DNA from: Thunnus maccoyii | Taxonomy: Eukaryota > Chordata > Actinopteri > Scombriformes > Scombridae | DNA length: 64,000 nucleotides | Direction of reading: 5' to 3' | Assembly (NCBI RefSeq): GCF_910596095.1 | Contig: NC_056545.1 | Coordinates: 21,413,067-21,477,066 of the forward strand | In this document: one piece after another, positions 27,856 to 39,669 of the stretch | Layout of the letters: every line of letters starts with the position of its first letter | Numbering within the stretch: position 1 is the first letter of the stretch | Position numbers and translations under genes: made by a program | Notes under the pieces: model-generated | What the model saw: only the letters and a program-made list of their open reading frames with translations | What the model was told of the DNA's origin: nothing | Databases searched by the model: none

Positions 27856-29676
27856 ATGTGTACTGGAAAATGTTCCCGTTGCATTGCTGTTACTCTGTAC
27901 CCATTAGTGGTCATATCCATCATCTGTAACATAGTGCTGTTCTTTCCTGGTGGGGAGATCAAGTATGCCAAAGATGGACATATTACTGAGGAGGTGAAAT
28001 ACATGGGAGGACTCATAGGAGGGGGTATAATGGTGAGTTTTCTTTTCTCTAGACTATGATTCTGGACTACAAGCTGCTGAAAATTTCTTTCTGAAATATT
28101 ACAGACAGCCTCAGAAAAATGTTAGTTACCTACCATATGTAGTTAAAAAATATACTGTATATACTGGATTTGTACCGTATATTGGATTTTAAATGGGGTG
28201 CAGTGGTCATGTCACCTGTTCTGAGTCCTAGTTTTGTGCTTGTGCGTCAAACTTTGACTAAAGACTGGCAACAAATCTCCCTTTCAACATATTCTGCATG
28301 GTTTGAGTTGAAAAAAATATTATTCATTTTTGTATTGAATGTAAACTACAGTCAACTCATCTGTCCCGCCACAGGTGTTGATCCCAGCACTTTACATCCA
28401 CATGACTGGACAGAAGGGCTGCTGTGGGAATCGCTGTGGGGTGAGTCAGTCAGTCTAGCTGTAGACGTTAGATGTTTCAGGACTGGATTAAAGTAAAATG
28501 ACAAAAAATGGCAAATCAGAACTTGAATTCCACAGAGACATGTTTTGTAACTCATAATAGCAAATAACACATTAAATTAAGACTTCAGAATTGTCTTTTG
28601 TGGCTGAATCATTCAACTTTTTACTACAAAGTAATATTTGAATAAAACTGAATTTATGAATTTCTACATGGTGCTTCATCACTAAACCATTGCACAGCAT
28701 TTAGGTCTTCTTCATACAAATAACACACACTTTAATTAATTATGAATTCATTAGGGTAACAGTACATCTCTCCATTTTAATCCAAAAAGACGTTACTGTT
28801 TTTGTATAGTGTATAGTTGTCGTTAGACAATAGAGACACTTGTAAACCCGCTTTACAAAAAGTTTCCAAACTTATTTCCAAAAAAATCTTTTATTTTATC
28901 AGTGTTGGGGGAAAAAACACAGATTGGCGAGTATATATGTGAGGAATGTGAGAGGTGCAACACATGTCTTATCCTTAGACGACTTGGACAAAAAATGTTA
29001 GGGCGAGGAGGGGGAAGGTAAGCGTGGGCCAGAATTCAGGAGTATTCAGTTGAGTTTTAAACTGCAACAAGAACATTTCTAACCATTTCCTTATCATTTC
29101 ACAACTGCAGATGTTCTTATCAATTGTATTCGCTGCAGTGGGTGTGGCTGGTGCCCTGTACAGCTTCATTGTGGCAGTGCTTGGTTTGCAGAATGGCCCT
29201 CTTTGCAAAGAAAGTATTATTTGGACGACACCTTTCAAGAACAGGTGACACACATGATTATCTTTCTGATGACACTTGCTCCGTTTCTTAAGTGTTGGTC
29301 ATTCATAAACCTCTTTTTTTTTTTCTTTCTTGCACAGTGACCCGAGTTACCTGACTGACAGTTCGGGGTGGGGACGATGCATAGAGCCTAAGAACATTGT
29401 GCACTTCAACATTGGATTGTTTGGTACTCTGCTGGCCACAAGCTGCCTGGAGCTGATTCTCTGCGGCATTCAGATGGTCAACGGCCTCTTTGGCTGCCTG
29501 TGTGGAGCCTGCATCAACAAAGGGGTGAGCTGAAGCTGGAGCTGTTGAACAGAAATAATAGAAAAGGAAGTCTCACTGTCAGTTTTTCTGTGTTGCTATG
29601 GTGTCTGAACCCAGACATTTCAAAGACTAGTTGTGAAATTTTACAAAAACTCTTTTTTTACTTGCAGCCACTGTGA
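27856..29676 (+). CDS. Transmembrane 4 L6 family protein (tm4sf5-like), copy B, 5 coding exons
   Basis: Tandem duplicate of the gene at 23624. Exons 27856-28032, 28375-28440, 29111-29244, 29338-29524 and 29668-29676 give 190 residues. The first four exons have exactly the same lengths as copy A, and the first exon is nearly identical (LFFPGGEIKYAKDGHITEEV). It starts MCTGKCSRCI, keeps the CCGNRCG motif and four membrane segments, and carries CIEPKNIVHFNIGLF in the large loop. Exon 4 ends AAA GGG before GTGAGC, and a tiny final exon adds Pro-Leu-stop. An AATAAA near 29889 may be the polyadenylation signal. It lacks copy A's glycosylation sequon at the exon 3/4 junction (NSD instead of NNS). 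Confidence 0.88.
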
Positions 29677-31714
29677 GTTCCTGATCTGGAGGCTTCTTGC
29701 CATTCTGCACTTAAAGCCACATCTGAGTCGGCTGGCGCTCCCTGCTGGACAACTGAGAGTAGTGCTGCATCTGCATAAAATATTCAAGTTTTTTTTGTCG
29801 CAACAGATTTTTATATTTTTTATGTGTATTTCATGATGCTTCATACTGTATAAACCATGCTGATCATTAAATTTCATGGTTAAATTTAAATAAATTGATC
29901 CCCCTGATACAGTCCTGTGTTGTGTTTCATTAAATCTAGCATCACATAATAGTATTTACCTTTTGGCTTATTGTGCTTCACAGTTAAAATAATAAAGTAG
30001 TCAAATAAAACATAGAACAAGATTTTTGTGACAGACACCTTTAATATGGATTGTATTACTACAATATATCACCCAATACTGCTGTATCAGGACTGATATC
30101 TATACAAATGTTTCAGTGTCATCTGACATTGTTGGCATTTTATGAATAAAATACCTATATTTCTAAATTAAAAGGAATATGACTGAGAATTCTGAAATGC
30201 CAACAACAATGCACAGGAACAAACTTGCACATGAAGCCCAGAGTGCAAATGGTACATTTGATGAGGCAGTAGATATTTTCTCATTGTCTTGTACATTACA
30301 ATAAAAGTTACACAACAACAACAACAAAAAAAAGGCAAAACGCAGTGATTTAAAAGGCAAATGCTAGGTCCCAAAGGAGTGGAGGCTTAGTAATAAGGAC
30401 AACAGGAGTGGAATAAAACATGTCAGAACAAAAACCATCAGTATTACACCCTCAGTTTGAGATAAACGCAAGAGCACTGATGTTTGATTCAGCCTGTGCT
30501 CATTATTTGGCCACTGAGATGAGAAAACTTAATCTCAAATTTAAAACCCTTGCTGAATATGTCTTTTGTTTCTTTCAAGGCAGATGAAATCCTTACTCTT
30601 CAAACAGCTTTGACTGAAGTGTTAAATAAGCGTGAGTAAATCTGTTAGCATATATATTTTACTACTATTGCATTTTTGTCACCTAAACACACCAAACTTA
30701 TTTTATAATTGAGAACACAAGTCACAACAACAACTTACAGTGACTTACATTAGTCTCTGCCACCTTTTCAAATAAAAACTCTATGCAGCAAGCTAAAGAT
30801 TTTGTGCTTTAAGATGATCCAATTGAGTGCTGCTCCTCCTCATGTACCTGCGTACAGAGCGAGTAAAGAAATATTTCGAAAGACTGTCAGAGAGAAACAT
30901 TTCTGTGCGGACACGCCTTTGTTGAGGTAGACATAAAATAATAAAATGGAGTGTTGATGATTCCTCTAAAAGAAGCTGGTTAAAGTCTATAATGCAGCAT
31001 TTCTGAAGTGTTAAAAACTAACAGCATTTAGATCTAAAAAATTAGTTAGTATCAGGATTTAAGATGTAAACACTATGTCAAAGGTGTTGTTCAAAAGAGA
31101 TGGAGTGTGGCAGTTTCAGTTAAGTAAAAAAAAAGAAAAAAAGAAAAGGAAATGGCAAAGACCAAATCCTACACATGATAAGATTCAAAGCTTCAGCTGG
31201 AGTTTTGATGAGGTTATATGGCTGCAATCTCAGAACCTATCAGCTATATGTCTGACAACGATTTAGCCTCTGGGGGCAACAGCCAATATTTTTCCAGTGT
31301 GGCAAAAGGATATCCAGATAACAGATATCCAGGCCAAGACTTCCTGTTCCGTGAGGCGGTTGTTGTTTACAGTCCGATTAGCAACGAGATGGTGCAGACG
31401 ACATTTTGGCTAAATTCTATAAACAGATACATGCATATAAATGCAGATGCATTTTAAAAAAGCTAAATCATAGTCAGACAATAGCTGGTGGGTTGCTCTT
31501 TTGGTCTCCATACAGACTCTTTACCTTCATGCAACCAAAGCCCGCTTAAATGTGATTGGTCAATACTACTCAGACTACAAACAGACACCAGAATGCTTCC
31601 GGTACCAAAATCTTGTTCTACAGATTCTGCATTCATATGCAGATATCAGTTTACAGAGATTAATATGGCTGTAATACTTCACTTCCAGTTCACCGCTCCT
31701 TCATATGACAAACT
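29677..31714. other. Intergenic region between tm4sf copy B and the hAT element
   Basis: The first 300 bases are the 3' end of the duplicated unit. The remainder is AT-rich with no recognisable gene. An open frame at 31218-31457 matches no family I know and has no splice or start context to support it. The last bases, GACAAACT (31707-31714), are the left target duplication of the next element. Confidence 0.55.
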
Positions 31715-32807
31715 TAGGGATGCACGATATTATCGGCACGTCATCGGTATCAGCCGATAAAAGCTCTAAAATGAAATATCGGCATCAGTGAATTCTGCAG
31801 ATTATGAGAAGCCGATATGTCACCTTCTCCAACGCTGCCTGACAGTGCTCCCCTCGATGGACTGTGTCACCCTGACGGTCCTGGTGCTTCCCACGCAGGC
31901 TTCACTTCACTCAGCTGCCCGTTTGTTATTCACATTAACGTGGGAAGAAGCAGCTGGTCTGACGGGCAGCTTGAGTGAAGTGGAGCCTGTGGAGGAAGTG
32001 CCGGGACCGTCGGGGTGAAACAGTCCGTCGAGGAGCTGTAATGTTTGGCCGCACAGATAGGAAACACTTCGGCTGACAGGATGTACCCATGGATGTATTA
32101 TAAGAGCTGGATACCGGACTAAAAATGGCACCCATTCAGTCCTATAGCTCAGCCGGTGCATACGCCAAAAAAAGTTTCTAGCTTCCAGGTTTGCTTGAGC
32201 GTGTACATTGTGATGACGTCATGGATTTTTAAATCACTTTTCTCGGCAGTTCGAGGTGTCCTGTCAACAGTTTTACAGACGTCTCTTTTACAATAGTGGT
32301 CTATGGGGAAAATGCTTTTTGGGCCATAAGGGGATTTTTTTGCTGCAATACCCCAAGTGGCCACTGGGAAAAATTGGCTGCAAGGCTGAGCAGAGGTGCC
32401 CTATCCAGCTCTTATTATACATCCATGATTGTACCACTCTGTTTTGAGCAAAAATGTCTTCTTTTTGGTTTATAATGGTGGTTGGCAACCAGCATATTAG
32501 GTGCATTACCACCACCAGAGTGTAGACCAGAGATTAAATCCTACACATTAATCCTGTCTGTCTAATAAACTCAAAGAAAACTCTATTGCTCGATCCACTT
32601 GGCAAGTTCATTAAAATTTTAACGCTGAGCTCCTGAACTCCAGTCTTCCTAAGTTCTTCCTTTATATATTGTCTTTCTATGCTTGCATACATAATAGTCT
32701 CCTCAGCCAGCTGGAAAAAAATATGTGCATATATCGGTATTGGCATCGGGAATCGGCCACAATGAGTTGGAAATATCGGCAAAAAAATCCAATATCGTGC
32801 ATCCCTA
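31715..32807. mobile_element. Non-autonomous hAT element abutting slc25a15
   Basis: Element of 1093 bases with perfect 17-base terminal inverted repeats (TAGGGATGCACGATATT at the left, its complement ending CATCCCTA at the right). It is flanked by GACAAACT (31707-31714) and GTCAAACT (32808-32815), an 8-base target duplication with one difference. Subterminal CGGCATCGG/CCGATA-like motifs repeat near both ends. It has no transposase. The final TA plus preceding C (32805-32807), read on minus, is the TAG stop codon of slc25a15. A second inverted-repeat element is nested inside at about 32089-32426. Confidence 0.9.
32089..32426. mobile_element. Inverted-repeat element nested in the hAT element
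   Basis: CATGGATGTATTATAAGAGC with following TGGATA at the left (about 32089 on) is mirrored by TATCCAGCTCTTATTATACA with following TCCATG at the right (about 32401-32426). TGTACC stands immediately outside the left arm and just beyond the right arm, a possible target duplication. No protein is encoded. Confidence 0.7.
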
Positions 32808-35365
32808 GTCAAACTGCTTCATCATGAGCTTCCGGCTGGCCTCGTAACCCAGAAACAGGGCTCCGTTAGCAGGAAAGGTGCGGACCATGGTGGGGGTGAG
32901 ACCAGAGTAAAGTGCCCTCACACCTGAACACAAGAAACAGAAAAGATGATGTTCTGACTGACATAGAAAGCTTTCAACAGCAAATCTGAACACCAAACAT
33001 CCCAGTTAAGATAATAGAAAGAAAGCAAACATCAAACCCCACTTCTGCCTACCTTCAGTGCGCGCAATGGTCATGAAGGTCTTGAAAAACCCTGCCTGTT
33101 TGCCTGTCATAGACATGACCTGGATCCGAGACTTGACACAGTCCATAGGATAGACCACCAGCCACAGGCACGCCCCTCCAAAACCACCACTGAACACGAT
33201 CGGAGCCACACCTGCAACACACACAGTAACACCTGTTAGTAACTCATTTCAAAATTACAATATGCATTATATTATAAGTAGTATAAAAACATAATAAATG
33301 GTTTATAACACACTATAATGTAGTTATAAGCAGATATGAGGATAATTTAAGTGCTTATTAATGCACAGCGTTGTAAACAATAACAACTTATCCTATGAAG
33401 ACATATTCTACATTATTACAACTGTGTTTTACTATATTGTCATGAATGTGAAATAATATTTTCTGTGGTAGTGAAGGCAGAACGTTTTGCCGGTACCTAT
33501 GTCGTCTTTGTCACATTTCATGTAGTCTGCGAAGGTGGTGCGGCAGAGCTCATAGGCACCGAAGAAGCAGAAGTAACCAGGGACCTCTCTGGCTATGGTG
33601 GTGGTCAGACCCTGGAAGAAGCCCTGTGGCCCCTCGTTCCTCATGATCGATTTCACCACCGACCACACTGTGCTTCAGACAGAGCAGAGAGAGGTACGGC
33701 TGTGTCAGTGCACACACACACACGCATGCACACACTAAAATAGTACGTGCAGACAAATTTGTCAAAGAAAAACACTTCTGCATTCTAAATTGTTTTTGTT
33801 AAATGCACTTACCAACTTGAATGAAACACTTACTCATAACAATATTAGCATGAAATAATAAATAAATAAATAATAAATTAATGTATTAATAATTGTGTTG
33901 TAGGGTATGTGAACGGTATGTTCTGGAGATAAACAGAGTAGATATGAGATGTCCAACTCACTCAATCTAAAAATGTCTGAAATCACCACAGATTACACAG
34001 AAAAAACTAAAAAATAATTGGGATTGGATTTGTTTTCCAGTTGTAAAAAATCCTGATTTGGTGAGTGCATCATTTCTGAATCTGTTGACACTTCTTTCTC
34101 TGTTTTTCATAAGCACATACCAATGTAAAAAAAACATTCAGGTAATTATTTAGATAAATATATGTGGGCAAACGACTATATAAGTCTACAGCATCAAACA
34201 AAACTGGACTTTTAGTTCTTTGAATGTCAATCTTTTAAGTTTTAGTTGTACAGTATTCACTATATCTTTTGATTAAAGTCTGTTCTAAATATATTTGAAT
34301 TTGGATGATGGTAACATCTGTATCAGCATGTTGTTATTCTATATATAAAGCAGGTAATTTTTCAGAACGACTTCTACTAATAATACACTAGATATAAGCC
34401 AAAATTGAATCATAAACTTTGTGTAATGTAAAAGTAAATGACCAATATAATATTAAAGAACTATTTAAACTACTTACTTCTGGCTCTTGGCAATCTTGCC
34501 TGATGCCTCCATTTCATACATGGCTTGCAGTCGACACTTGACAAGCTCAGTGGGGCAGAGTACCAGCGAGGAGAAGATGGACGCTACAGAGCCGGCGCAG
34601 GCTTTCTGCATGTCACTAACAGTGAGGAAAGAATAAACAGAAGACACTTAAGAGATCTTACATGTACCCTCAGGGTAAACAAGAAAGACAGCCTGGGTGA
34701 GATCTCCCTCCCTACCTCAGCGCAGCTTCACTGTGCAGTCCAGCCGTGAAGCGGACGACCTGCTGGCAGAAGCCGTAGCTCATGAAGAGCACAGAGTTCT
34801 CTGCAATGTTGGCCATCAGTGCTGGCGTGGTGCCTTGGTAGAGACCGCGCAGACCCACTTGTTTGTAGGTGGACACGACGCAGTGGATGAAACCCCGGTA
34901 CATATTGGGAAAGGTCTGCATCTTGACCTTTGCTGTGTCCAGAGGCTGCCCGCTGAAGACACATGCAGCTCCCCCTTGGAGGAAGACAGTGAAAAAACTG
35001 TCAGCAACAGAAGTGATCCGTACACAGACATGGTAGAAGAAACACAGACAAGAAAAATCAAAGATTGCACACAGCACATGCACTGCAAAGACAGATAAGA
35101 ATCAGATAGGGCTTCACAGAGGGTTGCACTCCACTGAGCAGTCAATGGAAACACAGAGAGAAATGAGCCGGAAAAAGACAGGAGTCATCAAAATGCTCGG
35201 CTACGGCAGACACAGCTAGTTAGTCGTTTGATCAAGGAGTGGAAAGCAGGAGTGAGCTGATTTCGTGGATGTGAAGTATTGTGCATGCTGTATAATGGTG
35301 CTGTGGTTACCAACGGCTCCTGCAGAGAGGTCAATGATGGCCTGGACCACTGGGTGTGGGGCCAT
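32805..35365 (-). CDS. slc25a15: Mitochondrial ornithine carrier, 6 coding exons
   Basis: Inner-membrane carrier exchanging cytosolic ornithine for mitochondrial citrulline in the urea cycle and arginine metabolism. Exons in coding order: 35311-35365, 34716-34974, 34478-34615, 33497-33672, 33053-33211 and 32805-32923. All phases fit, giving 301 residues, the same as I recall for human ORNT1. The three carrier motifs are PLDTAK (29-34), PTELVK (126-131) and PMDCVK (231-236). Family phrases include [45 protein letters not shown] and [19 protein letters not shown]. The start MAPHPVVQA fits the human MKSNPAIQA. An acceptor at about 35412 (TTTACTAG) suggests a separate upstream non-coding exon. 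The TAG stop belongs to the terminal repeat of the hAT element at 31715-32807. Teleost duplicates (a/b) cannot be separated here. Confidence 0.95.
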
Positions 35366-36390
35366 GGTGTCCAAGAAGTTGTCAGAAGAGGTTTCACTTT
35401 CTCTCGGCTACCTAGTAAAAAAAGGGACATTTTACTTTCTAATCCACTCACAACCTCGGCTACATTCCTGCATCGTATTACAGCACTTGTCTTACTAAAA
35501 AAAAAATGCAGAATATAATCAGACCAGAGTCCGGGACAGGCAGCAGCAGCTGTGTTATACAGGTCACAACAATAAAATCTGCCCTTGTAATTATTAAGGA
35601 GTTTGTATGGAGACGGAAAAACTGCCATGTTTAATGAAATGCAAGCATAGAAGTAACTTCACTACACAGCCATCAAATAGTACAAATATCAAGTTTGTAT
35701 TGACAATAATTTGACAAGTGTGGAGTCTTTCTAAAGAGCATAATCAGCCATTTAGAGTACCTTTGTTTAAGACAATCTAGAGTGACCTCTGTCCTCTCAG
35801 CCTTTTGACACCTTTAATTACAATGTTCACCTGTCTAAAAACTCAGGACATTTTAAGTGTGTGATTATGAACATTTTACAGAGGTGTTTTCAATTCTACT
35901 AAACCACACAGTACACCAGTGGCAGTATTTCTTACTTTGAATGATACTGTAGCGCTCCTTCCACTGCAGCACTGGGTTGCACCAGTTATGTGGAAGTTCT
36001 CTCCTAAGTTGGGTGTGAAGTCGACACTTGTGGTTTAGTAACAACTAGTTAGTTTGTAACTAAACCAGCTGCTAAAACTGATTGCACCACGATTATTTGG
36101 GGCATAACCCAACTAGTTCGTGTTAAGTCATAATTAAGACAAATGGCCAATCAACGATCCATCGTCTTGGTTACCGTGAGCATTAGCTTCCTGGCTGGCA
36201 TGAGAACATCGCAGTAAGTTAGCTCGATACTAAAATATTATAACAATAAATTAAATCTCTACTGGATTACTGTGTTGTAAAATGGCATGCAGTTAATGAG
36301 AAATGATGCTGTGTGGCAGAAAAACTGCTGTTCTGCTGTGAGTATAATTCTGTGATATTTTATTATTTAACCTCGGGGCATGTCTACCTT

Positions 36391-36480
36391 ACGGAGCCTC
36401 CCAAACGGTGGAACAGGTTATTATCTTGTGCATACAAGATGATTATCTTGTGGGAACAGGTTAATATTTGTACAATAAGG
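36391..36480. repeat. Partial copy of the hairpin element at 36618
   Basis: Begins ACGGAGCCTCCCAAACGGTG and continues with TTATCTTGTGCATACAAGAT and ATTATCTTGTGGGAACAGGT, the same series found in the complete hairpin 230 bases downstream. It has no mirrored second arm. Confidence 0.6.
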
Positions 36481-36617
36481 GCCCGATAGGCCTACGCCTT
36501 GAAGACCACGGGGTTAAGTAGCATTTATAGCTTTTAATAGTTTGTTGATTTCTCAAGTATGTTAGAAACATGGTGGCGTTCATTGCTTTATATGAGTAGT
36601 CAATTTGCTATGTTTTT

Positions 36618-36753
36618 TACGGAGCCCCTTTTGTCCCAAAAGGTGGTATTTTTCTTATCTTGTGCGCACAAGTTAATATCATGTGGGAACAAGTTATTAT
36701 CTTGTGCGCACAAAATAAAAAATACCACCTTTTGGGGCTTTAGGGGCTCCGTA
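36618..36753. mobile_element. 136-bp foldback (hairpin) MITE
   Basis: The left arm TACGGAGCCCCTTTTGTCCC and the following AAAAGGTGGTATTTTT are complementary to the right arm that ends GGGGCTTTAGGGGCTCCGTA, so almost the whole element folds on itself. The centre holds repeated ATCTTGTGCGCACAAG-like palindromes. No coding capacity. Confidence 0.8.
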
Positions 36754-37488
36754 CTACCAGTTTAGTTGTTACTTAAGAGTTATGTTCGTTTTCAGGCCTT
36801 TCTCAGTTTAACAGCGCTTACCAGCAGATGGTGACAAAGGCTGCTGTTTGCACCAAAATGAAACACATTTTAAGTATCAAATTGGCAAGACACGTACACT
36901 TTCACCGACTTCAAGGGAGAAAAAAGTGAGAGTAAAGTGTGAAACAACGTATCACTTTTACAAGCAAATAAAGAGCGCTAAGATATGTAGCAACCACCTC
37001 CTCCGCTCGCAAACAACCGCTAAGTTAGCAAAAAGCAGGATGAAAGTGACTGTTTTCTAGATGGCATATGTTGGCTTTGTATGTTTAAAAGCTCGACAAA
37101 CCAACGGATAATTATAATAATATCAAGATACAGACCTTACAGGAGAGCGACCAGGTCAACTCTTGGCATCAAAGTGTCGCAGCTAGTTTCTGGTATCAAC
37201 GTTAACCGAGTGAGCTGCTGACTGAAGAGAGCATCGTCCACAGGTGACTGCATGCTAACATACAACACCAGCCCAAACATACACAGTTTATCTCAATGTT
37301 ATCTCATTTGCAACGTCTACCCCCATGGTCACCCGATGAAGTCAATGAATGGGTCGACCATCTGTGATCGTGAGTAAAGGTGATGATATTGAAGAGAACG
37401 AGAGCTCCCACTCTGCTCAGATTTCCAGGTACCAAAACAGTCCACAAAGTTATTCATTCTGCTCTGAATATGCTGTACAGTGCAACTC

Positions 37489-38254
37489 TGAGTGGTGAAA
37501 AGTAGCCAAGTACGTTTACTCAAGTGTAATTTTGAGATGCTTGTACTTAACTCGAGTATTTCCATTTTATGCTACTTTAGATTTCCTCTCCACTACAATT
37601 CAGAGGGAAATATTGTAATTTCTGTATATGATGAAGACGCAGTGAATAATATAACAAGCTTTTAAAATACAACACATTGTTAAAGGTGAAATCAGTGGTT
37701 TCCAACCTTTGTGGCTTTTGACATCTTACAAATAGCAGTGTGTAGTCGGGGTCACATTAGATGTCTATGAGTTGTTAACAGCTCCACCAAATAGTGATTT
37801 TTTCCTCTGAACTTCTCATATTTCAATTTTCATTTCAATAAATGTTCAAATGATCTAATATTTCCTCAAAAATTAAAGATCGGAGAAAAAGTCCAAAAAC
37901 TGAAAACAGATTTGTGTATCAGAAATTTGTTTTTTCTTCTTTCCTCTCCCATTAATCATCTCACGACCCCTCAGATTTATCTGGTGACCCTTTTGAGGGG
38001 CCCGATCCCTGCGTTGTAAACCACTGGATACACACTGATGCTTCAGTATTAATAATCTAATGATGTCATATATAATAATATATCAGTCAAAGGGATGAAA
38101 TGAGTATTTTTACTTTAATACTTTAACTACATTTTGCTGCTAATACTTTTAATTTAGTAGGATTTTTTTATGCAGGACTTTAACTTGTAATGGAGTATTT
38201 TTACATTGCTGTATTGGTGCTTTAGTAAAGGATCTGAGTACTTCTTCCACCTCT
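37489..38254. mobile_element. Dispersed teleost element with AGTGGTGGAA-type ends, orientation 1
   Basis: Starts AGTGGTGAAAAGTAGCCAAG and ends GAGTACTTCTTCCACCTCTG, imperfect terminal inverted repeats of a very common fish repeat full of AGTACTT/AAGTACT words. The middle (about 37692-38030) contains a TGGTTTCCAACCTTTGTGG ... GTTGTAAACCACTGG block that itself has inverted ends. Confidence 0.7.
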
Positions 38255-38809
38255 GTCAACTCTACAGTGTAGAAAGGGGACGACTATTACATAGTGTTAG
38301 TGATAATGATTGATAAACACAATTAAGTGTCTTGAATTAATAAGTATTTATGCAACATTGCACATTTATTATAGCATCCTGTTATTAATAATTCAGAAAT
38401 AATTGCAGCCATAATCCATTATTCCCATTTTACCTCAGTTTAATAATAGTGTGTGTTGCATAAAATGTAAGCTACAGATACAAAGTTCAGAAACATCGAC
38501 AGGAGTGATCCTCTCAAATGTACGATCTATGATAGGAAGGGTCATGAACGCTAAAGCTTCCGGTTCATGTTATAAACTCTGTGTTGTGATGCAGCCCCCC
38601 CTGCTGGTTATTTCTGAAAAAAACAAAGTTATTCCAAAGATATTTTATTACTTCCCAACTAAGATTTTGTTGTGAATCATGTATAATAAGTCTGTGGGTT
38701 TAAATTTTTGCAACTTTTGCACACCTTTTAACACGCCTCCTACAACAATATTTAACAATACAATCTTTGGTATTTGGATGAGCCATCAGATAATCAGCAT
38801 GATTGTCTA

Positions 38810-39669
38810 CAGTGGTGGAAAAAATACTCAGATCCTTAAAGTATCAATACCATAATGTAAAAATACTTCATTACAAGTGAAAATTCTGCATTTAAAATCC
38901 TACTTAAGTAAAAGTACAGAAGTATTACCAGCTAAATGTACTTAAATTACTAAAGTAAAAGTACTCGTTTTGTAGAAAGTCAGGCTTTTATTGATATATT
39001 AAATACATTTAACAAAGCACATTATTAATACTGACGAGTCAGTGCATGAACAGCGTTTTAGTGTTGTAGCAGCTGGAGGTGGAGCCAGTTTGAACTGCTT
39101 TGTAGGGGTCATAAGATCAATCTGAGGGGTTTTGAGTTGATAGATTGGGTAGGAAAGAAGATAAAGCACAGTTGTGCAACATAAATTTGGATTAGTTTCT
39201 CTGAACATTTCTTTAATCTTTGCATTTTTGTGAAATATTGGAGAATTTCACCTCTTTTGTCCTCAAACCATTTCTTACTCGAAACCATGTGAGGAGAAAT
39301 GTCTTTTTGGTGGAACTGCAAACAACTCACAGACATCTGAAACAAAGAGACACAAATACACACAGAGTTTTTGTAAGGGGCCACAAGCCAAAAGGTTTTG
39401 TAACCACTGCTACATTCTTTAACAATGCAGTGTAATTCATAAGCTCATCATTATGTTATTTCATGTAAAATTTTCATCAGAGAAGTAACAAAGCTGTCAA
39501 ATAAATGTAGTGGAGTGAAAAGTAATATTACAATATTTACCTCTGAAACATAGAGCAGTAAAAGTATCAAGTAGCGTGAAATGACAATAATCAAGTAAAG
39601 TATAAATACCTGAAAACTGTATTTAAGCACAGTGCTTCAGTAAATGTGCTTAGTTACATTCCCTCACTG
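38810..39669. mobile_element. Same dispersed element, opposite orientation
   Basis: Starts CAGTGGTGGAAAAAATACTC followed by AGATCCTTAAAG and ends GCTTAGTTACATTCCCTCAC, the mirror image of the element at 37489. GGCCACAAGCCAAAAGG and GTAACCACTGC near 39378-39410 match the inner block of that copy. The two form a large inverted pair 0.6 kb apart. Confidence 0.7.

Noticed and set aside
31218-31457. 79-residue open frame with protein-like composition
   Set aside because: No recognisable family, no supporting splice sites or start context, and it lies in repeat-rich flanking DNA.
31715-32806. Several 60-92-residue frames between 31.7 and 32.8 kb as possible transposase pieces
   Set aside because: None shows hAT transposase features; the element is non-autonomous and the frames overlap inverted repeats.
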